Source of the DNA: Saccoglossus kowalevskii
Taxonomy: Eukaryota; Hemichordata; Enteropneusta; Harrimaniidae
Reading direction: 5' to 3'
Length of the DNA stretch: 64,000 nucleotides
Assembly (NCBI RefSeq): GCF_000003605.2
Contig: NW_003140812.1
Location: 762,842-826,841, forward strand
How positions within the stretch are numbered: position 1 is the first letter of the stretch; each line of letters opens with the position of its first letter. The notes under the pieces were generated by a model. That model was not told the DNA's origin. It ran no database searches and saw only the letters and a program-made list of their open reading frames with translations. This document shows positions 1 through 10,795 of the stretch, piece after piece. A program made the position numbers and the translations under genes.

Positions 1-240
1 TGACAAAGCATGTCCAAAATACATCATTTTCAAAAAACAAGATGGCTGCCAGTCGGCCATTTTGAATCGAATCGCTTAAACCACTGCATGTGCATATGTC
101 CCACATAAAGTACTAGGCACATGCAAAGAATGAACGGAATCGGTCCAAGGGACTCTGAGATATGACTCCGGACGGACGCACGGACGCACAGAGACCGAAT
201 TATAAGTCCCCGTTTTCGGACTTCGTCTGAACGGGGACTA
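1..240. mobile_element. 3' end of a repeat family with GGCCATTTT palindromes and a terminal hairpin
   Basis: The window starts inside this element. A palindromic core (ATGGCTGCCAGTCGGCCATT) lies near 40-62. GGACGGACGCACGGACGCAC follows, then a hairpin at about 205-238 (AGTCCCCGTT pairing with AACGGGGACT), ending in CTAA. The same end recurs at 9201-9232 and, decayed, at 2745-2782. The layout (core repeats, hairpin, CTAA-like end) resembles Helitron/Helentron-derived non-autonomous elements; that class is inferred. Confidence 0.5.
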
Positions 241-1314
241 AATATAATAAAGTTTGAGCAAAAATAATTAAATATGACTACGTAGCTGTTAAATCTCTTT
301 AAAGGCAGTTTGACATCTTAGGAAGAGCTTGCAAATGTATTTACTGAATTCCATTCCAGTGTATTTGTTATCTTGGTTTTAAACACTTGGCAAAATTCCA
401 TTCTCGAAAGCGACATGGACATGAATAAAAAAAATTACCACATTTCAGCCATTTTTGTCTTGAAATGTATTGAGAAACATTTTCAGGTTTTTAGATGAAC
501 AGGTCATTAATTTGACAAGAGTACTTGTATGCAAACTTTCAACTAAATCAGGCAGGCAATATATTATTGAGAAATCAGCACAGACATGAGTGTCACCATT
601 TGGTCATTTTTATTCAAATTCAAAAAATAGGATGTTTATTTGTAACCCAATATGCATGACCTTGATGCAAAGTTTGAGTGAGTTTGCCATGTTCATCTGC
701 GAGAGGTGAAATGGTCCCAGACATGGTTAAGTATCTTGAGAAAACCAAAATGGCCACCAGTCAGCCATGCTTTGATCAAATGGTAAAGAAAATTGATTTG
801 CATATGTAAGTCATCATACATGGTCTATGTGAAAGTATATATCTTAGAAATGGTATTTGTATGCAAGCACCGACTGAAAGACGGAACCAAAATTAATAGC
901 CACTGATTTTGAACTTTATTCGAAATGAGGACTAAAAATGAGCAAGTCACAAGTTTCAAACTTAAATGAGCATGATGACAAGAAGGAAGAGTCACAGTTA
1001 AACTCAAGAAATTTAGTTCTGAATTTGAGTCAAATAATCTCATATTTTGTCATACATGCTTTCATACATCAGCATCAGTACACTGGATGCTATACTGTAT
1101 ACATGTATATATTCAGCTGTATGTACTTTCTTTTAACCACAAAACATTACAGCTAAAGTAATAAACATTTTTGTGATTCACTGATTTCATGGCATTTGAG
1201 AGGAATAATTTTCCAAATGTCACTGACACTCCATAACGTAGAACCCCAGAGGAATAGTTATTACGACGAAATTTGTAAAAGTTTGTCTTGAATTAAAGCA
1301 GTAAGATAATTTAC
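241..1314. other. Intron sequence left of exon 4
   Basis: I see no gene here. Around 600-840 is a diverged piece of the same repeat family as 1-240 (an AAAATGGCCACCAGTCAGCC core near 748-767). The rest is AT-rich and unstructured to the eye. The next exon of the CARD gene was looked for on the minus strand and not found. Confidence 0.5.
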
Positions 1315-1557
1315 CTTTATCACTGGATTCAGCATTCTCTGCGGCGTTCATCTTGTCAGTGTCTGTTTCATCAACATTCAGTGTCACCATCAGTTTTGTA
1401 TTACTCTCACATTGGACATTATTTGTGATCACGTTGGTATCCTCATCGATAGTTTGACATTTTTCAGCATTGTTGGCACCAGTCACTAATTCAATTGCAT
1501 CAGCTGATGCTCTGTTAAGATCATTGGAAACATTTCCACTACTGCTTGCATTGTCAC
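1315..1557 (-). CDS. Tandem-CARD receptor, exon 4 (acidic Asn/Ser linker)
   Basis: This exon has 243 bases (81 codons), again phase 1 at both ends, with acceptor ACTGTGCAG|GTGACA and donor GATAAAG|GTAAAT. It encodes a hydrophilic segment rich in Asn, Asp, Glu, Ser and Thr, with no predicted fold (it begins DNASSSGNVSNDL and ends NAAENAESSDK). Its composition suits the flexible tether between CARDs and helicase in RIG-I-like receptors. The open frame in lower coordinates runs into intron. The next exon is not in the window: I checked 1-1314 on the minus strand and found only repeat-like sequence. Confidence 0.6.
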
Positions 1558-1609
1558 CTGCACAGTATATACAGTCAATGTCAGTGCATTCTTATCCTCA
1601 TGTTATCCT

Positions 1610-2080
1610 CCCACTCTCACTATGATATCCCCTACCTCTCACTCCAATGTTCCCTTTCCTCACTCAGATGTCTTCTACATCTCACTCCGATGTCCCCTCC
1701 CTCTCACCCTGATGTCTCCTCCCTCTCACTCCAATGTCCCCTGCCTTTCATGTCCCTCCTTCTCACTCCAATGTCCCCTCCCTCTGACTATGATATCCCC
1801 TACCTCTCACTCCAATGTCCCCTTTCCACACTCAGATGTTCCTCCCTCTCACTCTAATGTCTTCTCCCTCTCATTCTGATGTCCTCTCACTCCGAAGTCC
1901 CCTCCCTCTCACTCCAATGCTCCTTCACTCTCACTCTGATGTCCCATTCCTCTCACTCTGATGTTCCCTCCCTCTCACTCTGATGTCCCCTCCCGCTCAC
2001 ACTGATGTCCCCTCTCACTCTGATGTCCCCTCCCTCTACCTTTGATGTCCCCTCCCTCTCACTATGATGTCCCCTACCTA
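1610..2080. repeat. CT-rich minisatellite (about 18-22 bp unit)
   Basis: Imperfect tandem copies of a pyrimidine-rich unit like CTCACTCTGATGTCCCCTCC repeat more than 20 times in the intron between exons 4 and 3 of the CARD gene. The strand asymmetry is extreme (almost no G outside GATG). Open frames across it in all phases are by-products of the repeat. Confidence 0.9.
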
Positions 2081-2351
2081 TCTCTCCATTATATATCCAC
2101 TCATTCTCACTCATTCTTTTTGCTTTTGATATCCTTATCTTCACTAGTACTTTGCAAACCCTAGCTCTCACACTGATAACTCACATACATACCATATTTT
2201 ACCATCATGCACCACGTTCACACAATTATTTCCTTACAACCCAGTTCAGATTTCAGTGCCAAATAATTACATACACTCATGTGACAGACATGATATGAAG
2301 AGTTTATATTTGTGCGGTTCCTTCTTATTACATTCATAATGCATTTCTAGC

Positions 2352-2785
2352 ATGAAAAATGATAATCAGCCAAATGTGTTATGTAATGTATGTGTAAAGT
2401 TTGAGCATGATCACTTCTGTCATGTTAGCAATATTGTTCCAAAAACAGCATTTGTTAAAATCAGACAGCCATTTAGAATAAAATCTGGGAAGAATAATGC
2501 CATGCATCAAGCACTCATTATGTTTAATGGACACACCAAATTTGAATGAAATATGTCCATGCATGATTGAGATCTGGTTTCAGAATGGAAGAAATGCTTA
2601 ATTGACAATCTTGAAACGGATCATGAAACAAATGCATGAGCATATGTATGGTATGATGCGTGTGTGAAGCATAAATGAAATCGGCCCAGGTACATGTATG
2701 TCTGAGATAGAGGTGCGAACGTACGGACGGACACATGTTATAAATCCTTGTGTTTCGAAATACATCCAATTGGGAACTAATAAAT
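2352..2785. mobile_element. Diverged copy of the GGCCATTTT/hairpin repeat family
   Basis: Its phrases match the copy at 8395-9232: an attempt at the AAACAAATGCATGAGCATATGT motif, GAAATCGGCCCAGG, TCTGAGATAGAGGTGCGAAC and an end reading GGGAACTAAT. The terminal hairpin is degenerate. It lies in the intron between exons 4 and 3. Confidence 0.45.
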
Positions 2786-2841
2786 TTGCAACACCACTGT
2801 GCTATTTATATGAGTATATCAATCATACTCAATTCATTTAC

Positions 2842-2904
2842 CTGCTATAGGATTAGACCTGCCAATCTTATCAGCAGCAGCAATACCTGCATTCAATTCT
2901 TTCT
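2842..2904 (-). CDS. Tandem-CARD receptor, exon 3 (linker micro-exon)
   Basis: This 63-base exon (21 codons, phase 1 in and out) lies between a TTCTAG acceptor and a GCAG|GTAAATG donor. It encodes an Ala- and Gly-containing linker (KELNAGIAAADKIGRSN). Phase and splice sites fit both neighbours exactly, which is the main support. No domain is visible. Vertebrate RLRs also have a low-complexity linker between the CARDs and the helicase. The acceptor is ambiguous by two bases (AG|AG), but only the outer AG keeps the frame. Confidence 0.6.
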
Positions 2905-3063
2905 CTAGAATCAATAGTAAATATTAAACATAATTAACTATAATATGATCGGTGACCTGACCTTCCTTCAATCATGCTACTTCTTTTAAACTTGGAACTG
3001 ATTTGTCAGTATGGATGACAAGATTACTTCGATCAAAAAGGTACAAATAGATATACTACTGTC

Positions 3064-3228
3064 TTAAAGCGGGAGGGTCGTCACCTGCGCACGCGCAGGA
3101 ATTGAGTCACAAGCCACGATAACAACACACGCTAAAAACACAAAGGCTCATGGGTAGACGCTTGTTTGTAAAAAGTGACACGCTATGGCCATCTGACGCA
3201 TGTGCAGGTGACGACTCCCCCGCTTTAA
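3064..3228. mobile_element. 157-bp MITE flanked by TTAA
   Basis: The inverted ends are about 24-27 bp. The left reads AGCGGGAGGGTCGTCACCTG; the right, reverse-complemented, reads AGCGGGGGAGTCGTCACCTG. TTAA stands at both sides (3064-3067 and 3225-3228). A TTAA target duplication is the hallmark of piggyBac-type transposition, so this is likely a non-autonomous piggyBac-like element. The interior is unrelated and non-coding. Confidence 0.7.
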
Positions 3229-3493
3229 GGAGGTTTGAGCCAAAATATAATATTTTTGGTAATACAAGTTGGCATTTCTCAAAATTTTTTCTCTGTGACA
3301 TAGGATGAAAAAGTCATAAATTATTGATATGCAATATAATATTGTAATATAGTTTCAAAAAATTGAAATATAATCAAGTTTCCATGGTGATACTATAGTT
3401 TTCCATTATATACAATGGGAGGTTATCTCCCATAATGCATTGCATATATGTGCAAAATTTGAATTCAGCTTGGAATACATTAACTGAACATAC

Positions 3494-3862
3494 CAGCTTT
3501 GATTTCATCATCATCATCATTGTTATCATCTGCATTGGAAGAACTGGAAGTGCCTAAAATAACATCATAAAGATGTTTAGAATCTTCTTTCAATGCAGCT
3601 AGCAATTCATCAAACCATGTTGGTCCACGCTTCACCACTCTGTAAAGCAATGTAGTAGCCGCTCTCTGAGCTCCATGTTGGTCGTAGTCATTCTTAATCT
3701 GCTGTTCATCCATTTCATTTAAACACGGGATTTTCTCACACAGAGTTCTGGCATCTATGTCTCTGACTAATGTTGGTGCCAGAGCTGATAGTAGATTTTG
3801 CTGCGGATGCATACATTTAACTTCTTTATCTCCAATCATCAGATCAGCTAAGTGTTCACAGC
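3494..3862 (-). CDS. Tandem-CARD RIG-I/MDA5-like receptor, exon 2 (CARD2 plus acidic tail)
   Basis: This exon has 369 bases (123 codons, phase 1 at both ends). The acceptor is AAGTATAG|GCTGTG and the donor AAAGCTG|GTATGT. The CARD spans roughly exon residues 17-97. The stretch LLSALAPTLVRDIDARTL resembles the start of the second CARD of vertebrate MDA5 (from memory: a Leu-rich helix, then PTLV and a charged helix). The segment WFDELLAALKED matches the Trp-containing fifth helix typical of RLR CARDs. A Ser/Asn/Asp-rich tail with a run of five Asp follows and starts the linker. The long intron between this exon and exon 1 holds most of the mobile elements of the window. This exon carries the strongest family evidence in the locus. 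I am confident of a CARD and fairly confident of the RLR class. Confidence 0.8.
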
Positions 3863-4930
3863 CTATACTTGCAAAAACAAATGAAAACTATTAATGCTAT
3901 ACAAGTAATGAAGTATCATCAAGATTGCAACTCTATATACGATGATATGCAGAGCTGAACTTCACAGTTGAGAAAAACACCAATTTTCAAGACCAAAGAT
4001 TCATAAAACGGCTTTAGCACATAGGAAGAACATAGCGAATATCAAAGAGCCCAATTAAGTCACTGTGAAGATCAAGGATCCTGGATATGCAATGAAGACC
4101 CTATTCTGCATGCAATTCACTTTTCTATTTTTTATATATAAATTAGGTTTTATTTAACACATTTCTAACAAAAAGCATCACAGAATGCAGTGGAACATCC
4201 CCAGCTTTGTGTCTTTCACTGTAGAGATCTTACAAAGAAGGTTTATACACAGCAATTTATCAGTTGGAAAATACTATTATCCCTGGAACAATTATGCTAC
4301 GGATGTAGTGGGTTAAATAATTATGACGCAAGAACACAGTGATTCTATATGACTTGCTACTTATTTGAAAGAATCATGAAATAAATAGTCGCTCAATTAT
4401 GAACCGTAGTTTTATGTATTTTGACAAAAGGTCAATTCAAAATGGCTACAAATGAAGGCTGTTACGTACGCTTTAGAAAAAGAAGTGTTTCCATCAAAAC
4501 AAGTTCCATTACCTCCTCTCTTTATTTTTTCTTTAACCTTTTCACAACTAGACTTTCATGCCCAAATTTTTCTGCACTTTTTTCTTATATTCTTCAATAT
4601 TTCTAGAAATGAACCCAAATTTTTGAGCCAAAAGACGAAAGTTAAGCTTATTTTCAGTTTTTACTCAAAAAATTTGCCTATTTTTGTCCCAATCTTCTGA
4701 AAGAAAGAGCAGACTATAAACATAGACCAAAAAGAGGGAACTGGTGGTGAAAAGGTTAATGAACCCCTTGTTTTTAATTTTTAATAGTTCCACATTTTGA
4801 TATGTATGCACCACAGGATGATTCGGCTGAAGATATTGTTTTGTCTTGGTTGTTTCTGACTTGTATTCAGTTTTTCTTCTGCTGTTTTTTTCTTCGTTTG
4901 TTAAATCAGGGAGGTGTGCAAGTGTTATTT
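3863..4930. other. Intron 1, unique AT-rich part
   Basis: No gene or clear repeat was recognised. Open frames near 4420-4700 are short, T-rich and have no similarity that I recognise. Confidence 0.5.
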
Positions 4931-4934
4931 AATA

Positions 4935-5015
4935 ACAAGCAGCCTGTCGGCTGAGATAGCTCCGCTGTTAGCAAGGCACATTTCAATTAAAGAACTGAAG
5001 ATATCATTAGATTAA
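4935..5015. repeat. Isolated terminal piece of the 157-bp-array element
   Basis: This block (GCAGCCTGTCGGCTGAGATA, then GCTCCGCTGTTAGC, ending near GATATCATTAG) recurs at 9988-10063. There it forms the left end of an element carrying 157-bp units. Here the array itself is absent. Confidence 0.6.
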
Positions 5016-5339
5016 AGAAAGCTTAGAAAGAACTCCTGTGTGCTGAGAGAGTATTGGAGACACATTAAAATTAATTCAACATTTATGATTTGCTTTTCAA
5101 GCGAGAAGCTTGGCAACTAATTTTTGTCTGCTATTTGAGATGCATAACATGAAAAAAATTTGATTCACATTATCAAAATTTATAATACATACAGAAAATA
5201 CATTTGATTTTTCATCCATGGTTTTTAGTCTAATTTATTCCAGAGCATCTCTGCAATGAATTCAATTTAAATCTGATTTTTTTTAGATGGGCTAATAATA
5301 GATAATCAAGATGCATGTTTATCAACATTAAACTAAACA

Positions 5340-6545
5340 TGTCTGTGGATTACCTCAATGAACCAAATGAATTATTATACAAATTAAGCAATTATTATGC
5401 ATAGATTTAGGTCTGTATATTGTTTCAGGGTGCACATGTAACAAAGTTTTATTATAATGTGATGATTAATCCTAACTAAATTAGTGGAAAGCTGAAAAGT
5501 AAATTATTATGCAAATTAGGTAATTATTTATAGATGTGTACATAAATCTAAAACTAATTTGATCATCACATTGTGTTAGAGTACATATGTACCAAGATTC
5601 ATTGAATTAAGATAAGTACTGTCACAGATCATCATTTTGAAATGTGATTATAACCAAAAATTATGATTTATTATGCAAATTAGGTAATTAATATGATCTG
5701 ATTTTAATTCAAAACTGAGAGGATCTGCACATTGTTCTGAAGCATCAATGTACCAAGTTTCATTGAAATGGAATAATTAGCACATTGTGAAAATCATTGT
5801 AAAAGCTGAAAATTGGCTAATTATGCAAATTAGGTAATTAATATGAACTGATTTTAATCCAAAACTCAACAGGTCTGTGCATTGCCCTGGAAAAGCTATG
5901 TACCATGATTCATTGAAATGGGATAATTAGTAACTAATTATGCAAATTAGTTGATTAATATGCACACATTTTTACTTAAAATTAATCAGGTCTTTGGATT
6001 GTTCTAGAGCATCTATGTACCAAGTTTCATTGAAAAGTAATGAAGTAATAGTACTTGAAATATCAAAAGCTGCAAATTTATTAATTATGCAAATAAGGTA
6101 ATTAATATTTCACATATCTGTCTGTTCATCGTCCTATGTACCTATGTAAGTTTCATTGAAATGTGATTATTAGTACCTGAGATATCAGTGCAAAAGGCGA
6201 AAATTTACTAATCATTATGCAAATTAGGTTAATTATATGCATGGATTTTACCCAAAACTGATCACATCTGTACATTAGTCCAGAGCATCTATGTACCAAG
6301 TTTCATCAAAATCTAATGAATGGCTCTTTAGATATCAGTGGAACAGTCAAAGAACAGCTAAAAATTACCTAATTATCATGCAAAACAGGTAATTAATATG
6401 CATGGATTTCAACCAAAACCTAATCAAATCTGTGCATTAGCCCAGAGCATCTATACACCAAGTTTCATTAAAAACCAACATACGGTTCTTGAGATATCAG
6501 TTGGACGGACAGACACACACACATACACACACACACACATACAGG
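5340..6545. repeat. Diverged tandem array, 120-160 bp unit, ending in an AC microsatellite
   Basis: About eight units each contain TTATGCAAATTAGGTAATTA (near 5507, 5665, 5820, 5939, 6085, 6215, 6380) followed by ATGTACCAAGTTTCATTGAA. The last unit runs into GGACGGACAGACACACACAC and a short CA microsatellite (6510-6541). An internal array plus a terminal microsatellite resembles Helentron-associated elements such as the bivalve Pearl family. Copies differ a lot, so the array is old. Confidence 0.7.
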
Positions 6546-6569
6546 GTAACTGCAAAGACTCCCATTGTG

Positions 6570-7423
6570 TATAGTACATGTATAGTACCCAAAAATGAAA
6601 AAAAATATTCATCAAAATTAGAGAATTGAAGATATCATCACAAAATGAACAAATCTGAGAGAGGTCCACATGTAGTACCTACGTATGTAATATCTAAGCA
6701 ATCGGACTTGTAGTTTTTAACAAGAAGTCGAAAATATCACTTTTTACCAAAAATGACAAAAATATTCATCAAAATTAGAGAAATGTAGATATCATCACGA
6801 AATGAACAAATCTGAGAGAAGTCCATATGTAGTACCTATATATATAATAGCAAAGCAATCAGACTTACGGTTTTCAACAAGAAGTCGAAAATATCACTTT
6901 TTACCAAAAACTACAAAAATATTCACCAAAATAAGAGAATTAAAGATATCATCACAAAATGAACAAATCTGAGAGAGGTCCACATGTAGTACCTATATAT
7001 GTAATATCAAAGCAATCGGACTGCGGTTTTTTAACAAGAAGTCAAAAATGTCACTTTTTTCAAAAATGACAAAAATATTCACCAAAATTAGAGAATTGAG
7101 GATATCATCACAAAATGAACAAATCTGAGAAAGTTTCACATGTAGTATCTATATATGTAATATCAAAGCAATTGGACTTTTGGTTTTTAACAAGAAGTTG
7201 AAAATATCACTTTTTACCAAAAATTACAAAAATATTCATCAAAATTAGAGAATTTAAGATATCATCACAAAATGAACAAATCTGAGAAAGGTCCACATGT
7301 AGCATCTATATATGTAATATCAAAGCAATTGGACTTGCGGTTTTTAACAAGAAGTCCAAAATATCACTTTTTACCAAAAATGACAAAAATATTCACCAAA
7401 ATTAGAGAATTAAGAATATCATC
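6570..7423. repeat. 157-bp tandem array, five to six copies
   Basis: The phrase AAATCTGAGAGAGGTCCACA (with variants) starts at 6651, 6808, 6965, 7121 and 7278, giving a period of 156-157 bases. Each unit also holds ATCACTTTTTACCAAAAA and CAATCGGACTTG. The array stops abruptly at about 7423, where the MITE at 7428 begins. Further copies lie at 10060-10700. Confidence 0.9.
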
Positions 7424-7425
7424 AC

Positions 7426-8313
7426 TATAAACAAAACTATATATCTTGAATTTGATAACTAATGGGGACTGTGCCATGCATGGCTTGTTTCATTGTGTTT
7501 TGCTCAACTGAAAATGCCTAAAACTAGATACATATTGGGAAATTAAATGTTAATTTAGTTAAATTGATCAAGAAAAAGTTCATAAAAATTGGCAATAAGT
7601 CATGTTAGGATCCAAAACAGGATAATATTTGTAGATTCTATGTGTACATAAATAGTACTAATGTTTTTCATGATGCCAAGTCAATAGTTTGTACAGTATA
7701 TGTATACATAAATTATACTTCATTGTGACATGATTCTAACATAAATGTCATGATATTGTATATATGTATATGTAAATTATACAATATTTAGGCATTTAAT
7801 CCTTTGCGAAAAATCTGTACATTTCTAGCATACAACAAATATACATTAATGGTTTTGCGTAAAGTGTGTATACAAATAATGTACTGTTGTTGACTTGTAT
7901 AAATAAAATGTACACAATTTCAAAAAAGTATACTTTTTTGTACAGAATATGTATACAATTAATATACTATTGAGACATACAATTTGGTGAAGGTTGGCTG
8001 ATCACATGTTTACTATGCCATGCCTTAGTTTTGTTGGAGAGTATGTATGATTTTGTTTAGGTAAACAGTGAGGTGTTACCTCAGCTGACCGTTTTGAGGA
8101 ATACAGCTAGACTATCTGTAATGAACTAATGTGTAATGTTTTGTTATCTGTACATGTTATCTGCCAAGTGAGTCAAAGTTCCCTACACACTACGTTCCTT
8201 TGGATGCATAATCTAGTTTTGGCATTTTCAGTTGAGCAAAACACAATGAAACAAGCCATGTATGGCACAGTCCCTGTTAGTTATCAAATTTAAGATATAT
8301 AGTTTTGTTTATA
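7426..8313. mobile_element. 884-bp MITE with about 100-bp inverted ends and TA target site
   Basis: The ends at 7428-7530 and 8208-8311 are inverted copies with only a few mismatches. The outermost 20 bases read TAAACAAAACTATATATCTT. TA stands on both sides, as in Tc1/mariner insertions. The interior has no coding capacity and contains several copies of a GTATACATAAATTATAC word. A non-autonomous mariner-type or foldback element is the likely class. The near identity of the ends suggests a fairly recent insertion. Confidence 0.8.
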
Positions 8314-8394
8314 GTAATATAGCTGGAATATAACCATGTCAGGAATATGATTATGATGATTGTTTAACATTAAAATGATTGACATTTGTATCAG

Positions 8395-9232
8395 ATCGTC
8401 AAACAAGTACTTGTCCATATTGAGAGATATTGCTCTGGAACAGCATTAATTAAAACAAAATCAGCCATTTTGAATACATGTATATATCTATAACATGATG
8501 TATAACGAATATATAAAATTTGAACATAATCAGTCAAAGCATGTCAGAGATATGGCTCTAGAAGCCTAATCATTAAAACAAAATGGCCGCCAGTCAGCCA
8601 TTTTGAATCCGACCTGAAAAATAAAATGATGTGCATCAGGAACCCGTAATGTCCAAATGTATGTACTAAGTTTGAATGAAATCCATTCATAAATGCCAGA
8701 AATGCTTGATATTTGATGATTTTTTATCACAAAAATGGCCACCATTCGGCCATTTTGAATGGGACTGTCAAACCAATATATCTGTATATCTATGACATGA
8801 TGTATAATAAATATTAAAAATTTGAACATAATCAGTCAAAGCAAGTCAGAAATATGGGTCTAGAAGCCCATTCATTAAAACAAGATGGCCGCCAGTCAGC
8901 CATTTTGAATCCGATCTGAAAAATAAAATTGTTTGCATCAAGGTCCCATAATGTCTAATGTATATACCAAGTTTGAACAAAATCCATATGTAACCAGCGG
9001 AGAAATGATTTTGATGATTTTTTAGCACAAAAATGGCCGCCATTCCGCCATCTTGAATCAGATCGTGAAACAAATTGATGTGCATTTGTATAATATCATG
9101 TATGATGTATGTGTGATTATGATTCGTCCAGGCATTTCTAAGATACAGGTCCGGACGCACGCACGGAAGCACGGAAGCACAAGGGTCAAAACATAAGTCC
9201 CCGTTTTCGGACTGCGTCCGAACAGGGACTAA
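8395..9232. mobile_element. Helentron-like element with 150-bp units, each holding a GGCCATTTT palindrome
   Basis: Palindromic cores (AAAATGGCCGCC...GGCCATTTTGAAT) occur at 8580, 8732, 8880 and 9031, a spacing of about 150. Alternate copies are more alike (CAGTCAGCC against CATTCGGCC or CATTCCGCC), so the true unit is a 300-bp dimer. The element ends with GGACGCACGCACGGAAGCAC and a hairpin at 9201-9232 (AGTCCCCGTT and AACAGGGACT), then AAT. Assignment to Helitron/Helentron derivatives rests on structure only. Confidence 0.65.
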
Positions 9233-9438
9233 TAAATCAATATTCCTCTCACCACAATCAGTTTGTTGTACATACTTGGCTGACATATAAGTCAAACACA
9301 TACAATATAGGGTTTAATGAATGAATAGTCAATCAGTCAGGTAAGCATAAACAATTAATAAATTTGATTTGGGGCGTGTGTATCTGCCTGTTTTTATACC
9401 AAGGTCATGATTGCTTATCCTGAATTTTTGTTTAATAT

Positions 9439-9950
9439 TTATAACATATTGTTCATAACAAAATCTTCCTGAAATTTTAAGTATGTACGTAATTTGCTAT
9501 CATCTTTCATAATGTTTGATCGCCAATGATCAGTGTATTTTTGTTTCATTTGACATTTCACTTTGTTAATGAAATTTTTAGATTTTGATTCTAAGATTGT
9601 TTCCTCTGTATCATACAGTGAGTTGATTTATTTCTGTCAACATGCCTTTTATTGTTGGCATTCAAATATTACTATTATGTTGATTTTTTTGTTCATTGTA
9701 TGCCCATTTTGTTATATTGTCTTCTGGAAGTTCCCGTAGTCTTGACCATTGCTAGCATACTTGTTCAGTCCAGGAATTCTTTTACAGTATTTAAGATGTA
9801 TTTTTTCAATAGCACCTCTATCCCATTTTGTGAAATCAATTATCTCTGAACCCCAGATTTCTGCACCATATAACAATATTGGTTTGATAATGGAATTAAA
9901 TAACTTGATAAATTTTATGAATTGAGCTTTGTACAATTTTTGGTATATAA
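9439..9950 (-). pseudogene. Decayed non-LTR retrotransposon, C-terminal end of reverse transcriptase ORF
   Basis: A minus-strand frame contains FNSIIKPILLYGAEIWGSE followed by IEKIHLKYCKRIPGLNK. This is the segment just after the catalytic core in many jockey/CR1-like non-LTR reverse transcriptases (KPxLLYGxExWG, then IExxxLKxCKxxLGxN). The same frame continues past several stop codons to TDHWRSNIMKDDSKLRTYLK and ends at a stop at 9439, matching the usual WHSQ-SSKLRTY-like tail. It therefore seems collinear but inactivated by point mutations. The catalytic YxDD part is missing. The element is not functional. Confidence 0.75.
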
Positions 9951-9987
9951 AAGTGTTCCAAATATGGGATACTTATTGTATAGACAT

Positions 9988-10795
9988 GCAGCCTGTCGAT
10001 TGAGATAGCTCTGCTGTTAGTAATGCACATTTCAATTAAAGAACTGAAGATATCATTAGAAAATGAATAATATGTATAGTATCAAAGCAATCGGACTTGC
10101 TGTTTTCAACAAGAAATCGAAAATATCACTTTTTACCAAAAATGACAAAAATATTCATCAAAATTAGATAATTGAAGATATCATCACGAAATGAACAAAT
10201 CTGAGAGAGATCTACCTGAGGTACCTATACATGTATGTATAGTATTAAAACAATCAGACTTGTGGTTTTTAACAAGAAGTCGAAAATATCACTTTTTACC
10301 AAAAATTACAAAAATATTTATTAAAATTAGAGAATTGAAGCTATCATCACGAAATGAACAAATCTGAGAGAGGTCCACATTTAGTACCTATATATGTAAT
10401 ACAATGTATCGTAGCAATTGGACTTGTTTATATCAGTTGTTGTTTTGCGGGATTAGTGGGACAAGGGGAAAGATAAGCATTCATTTACTTAGTGGACAGA
10501 GTAAGAGTTAATTACCCATGAACACTTGGTGCAATCCATGGGATTGAGCGGTTCCCCTTTAACAAGAAGTCAAAAATATCACTTTTTACCAAAAATGACA
10601 ATAATATTCATCAAAAATGAACAAATCTGAAAGAGGTCTGCCCAAGGTACATACATGTATACACCAAGTATCAAAGGAGTAACAATTGTAGTTTTCAAGA
10701 AGAAGTCGAAAAAGAAAACATTGACGCGGACAATGACGGACAGTCACTCATATGATAAGCTCCGCTAGACAAAGTCGACAGCAGAGCTAAAAAGT
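9988..10795. mobile_element. Element carrying 157-bp units, with short inverted ends
   Basis: The left end (GAGATAGCTCTGCTGTTAGT near 10000-10020) and the right end (CGACAGCAGAGCTAA near 10777-10791) share the inverted 12-mer TAGCTCTGCTGT. Between them lie three diverged copies of the 157-bp unit and, at about 10435-10560, an unrelated insert. The right part reads GACGCGGACAATGACGGACA. This links the satellite-like array at 6570-7423 to a mobile element. Confidence 0.65.

Noticed and set aside
1546-1879. Two overlapping plus-strand open frames rich in Ser, His, Pro and Leu
   Set aside because: Both read through the CT-rich minisatellite in an intron of the CARD gene.
2352-2769. Open frames on both strands
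   Set aside because: They fall in a diverged repeat copy; the translated text resembles other frames at 8846-9301 only because the repeat is shared.
8846-9301. A 151-residue minus-strand open frame
   Set aside because: It runs through the 150-bp unit element and its hairpin end; it does not start with ATG context of a gene and repeats with period about 50 residues.
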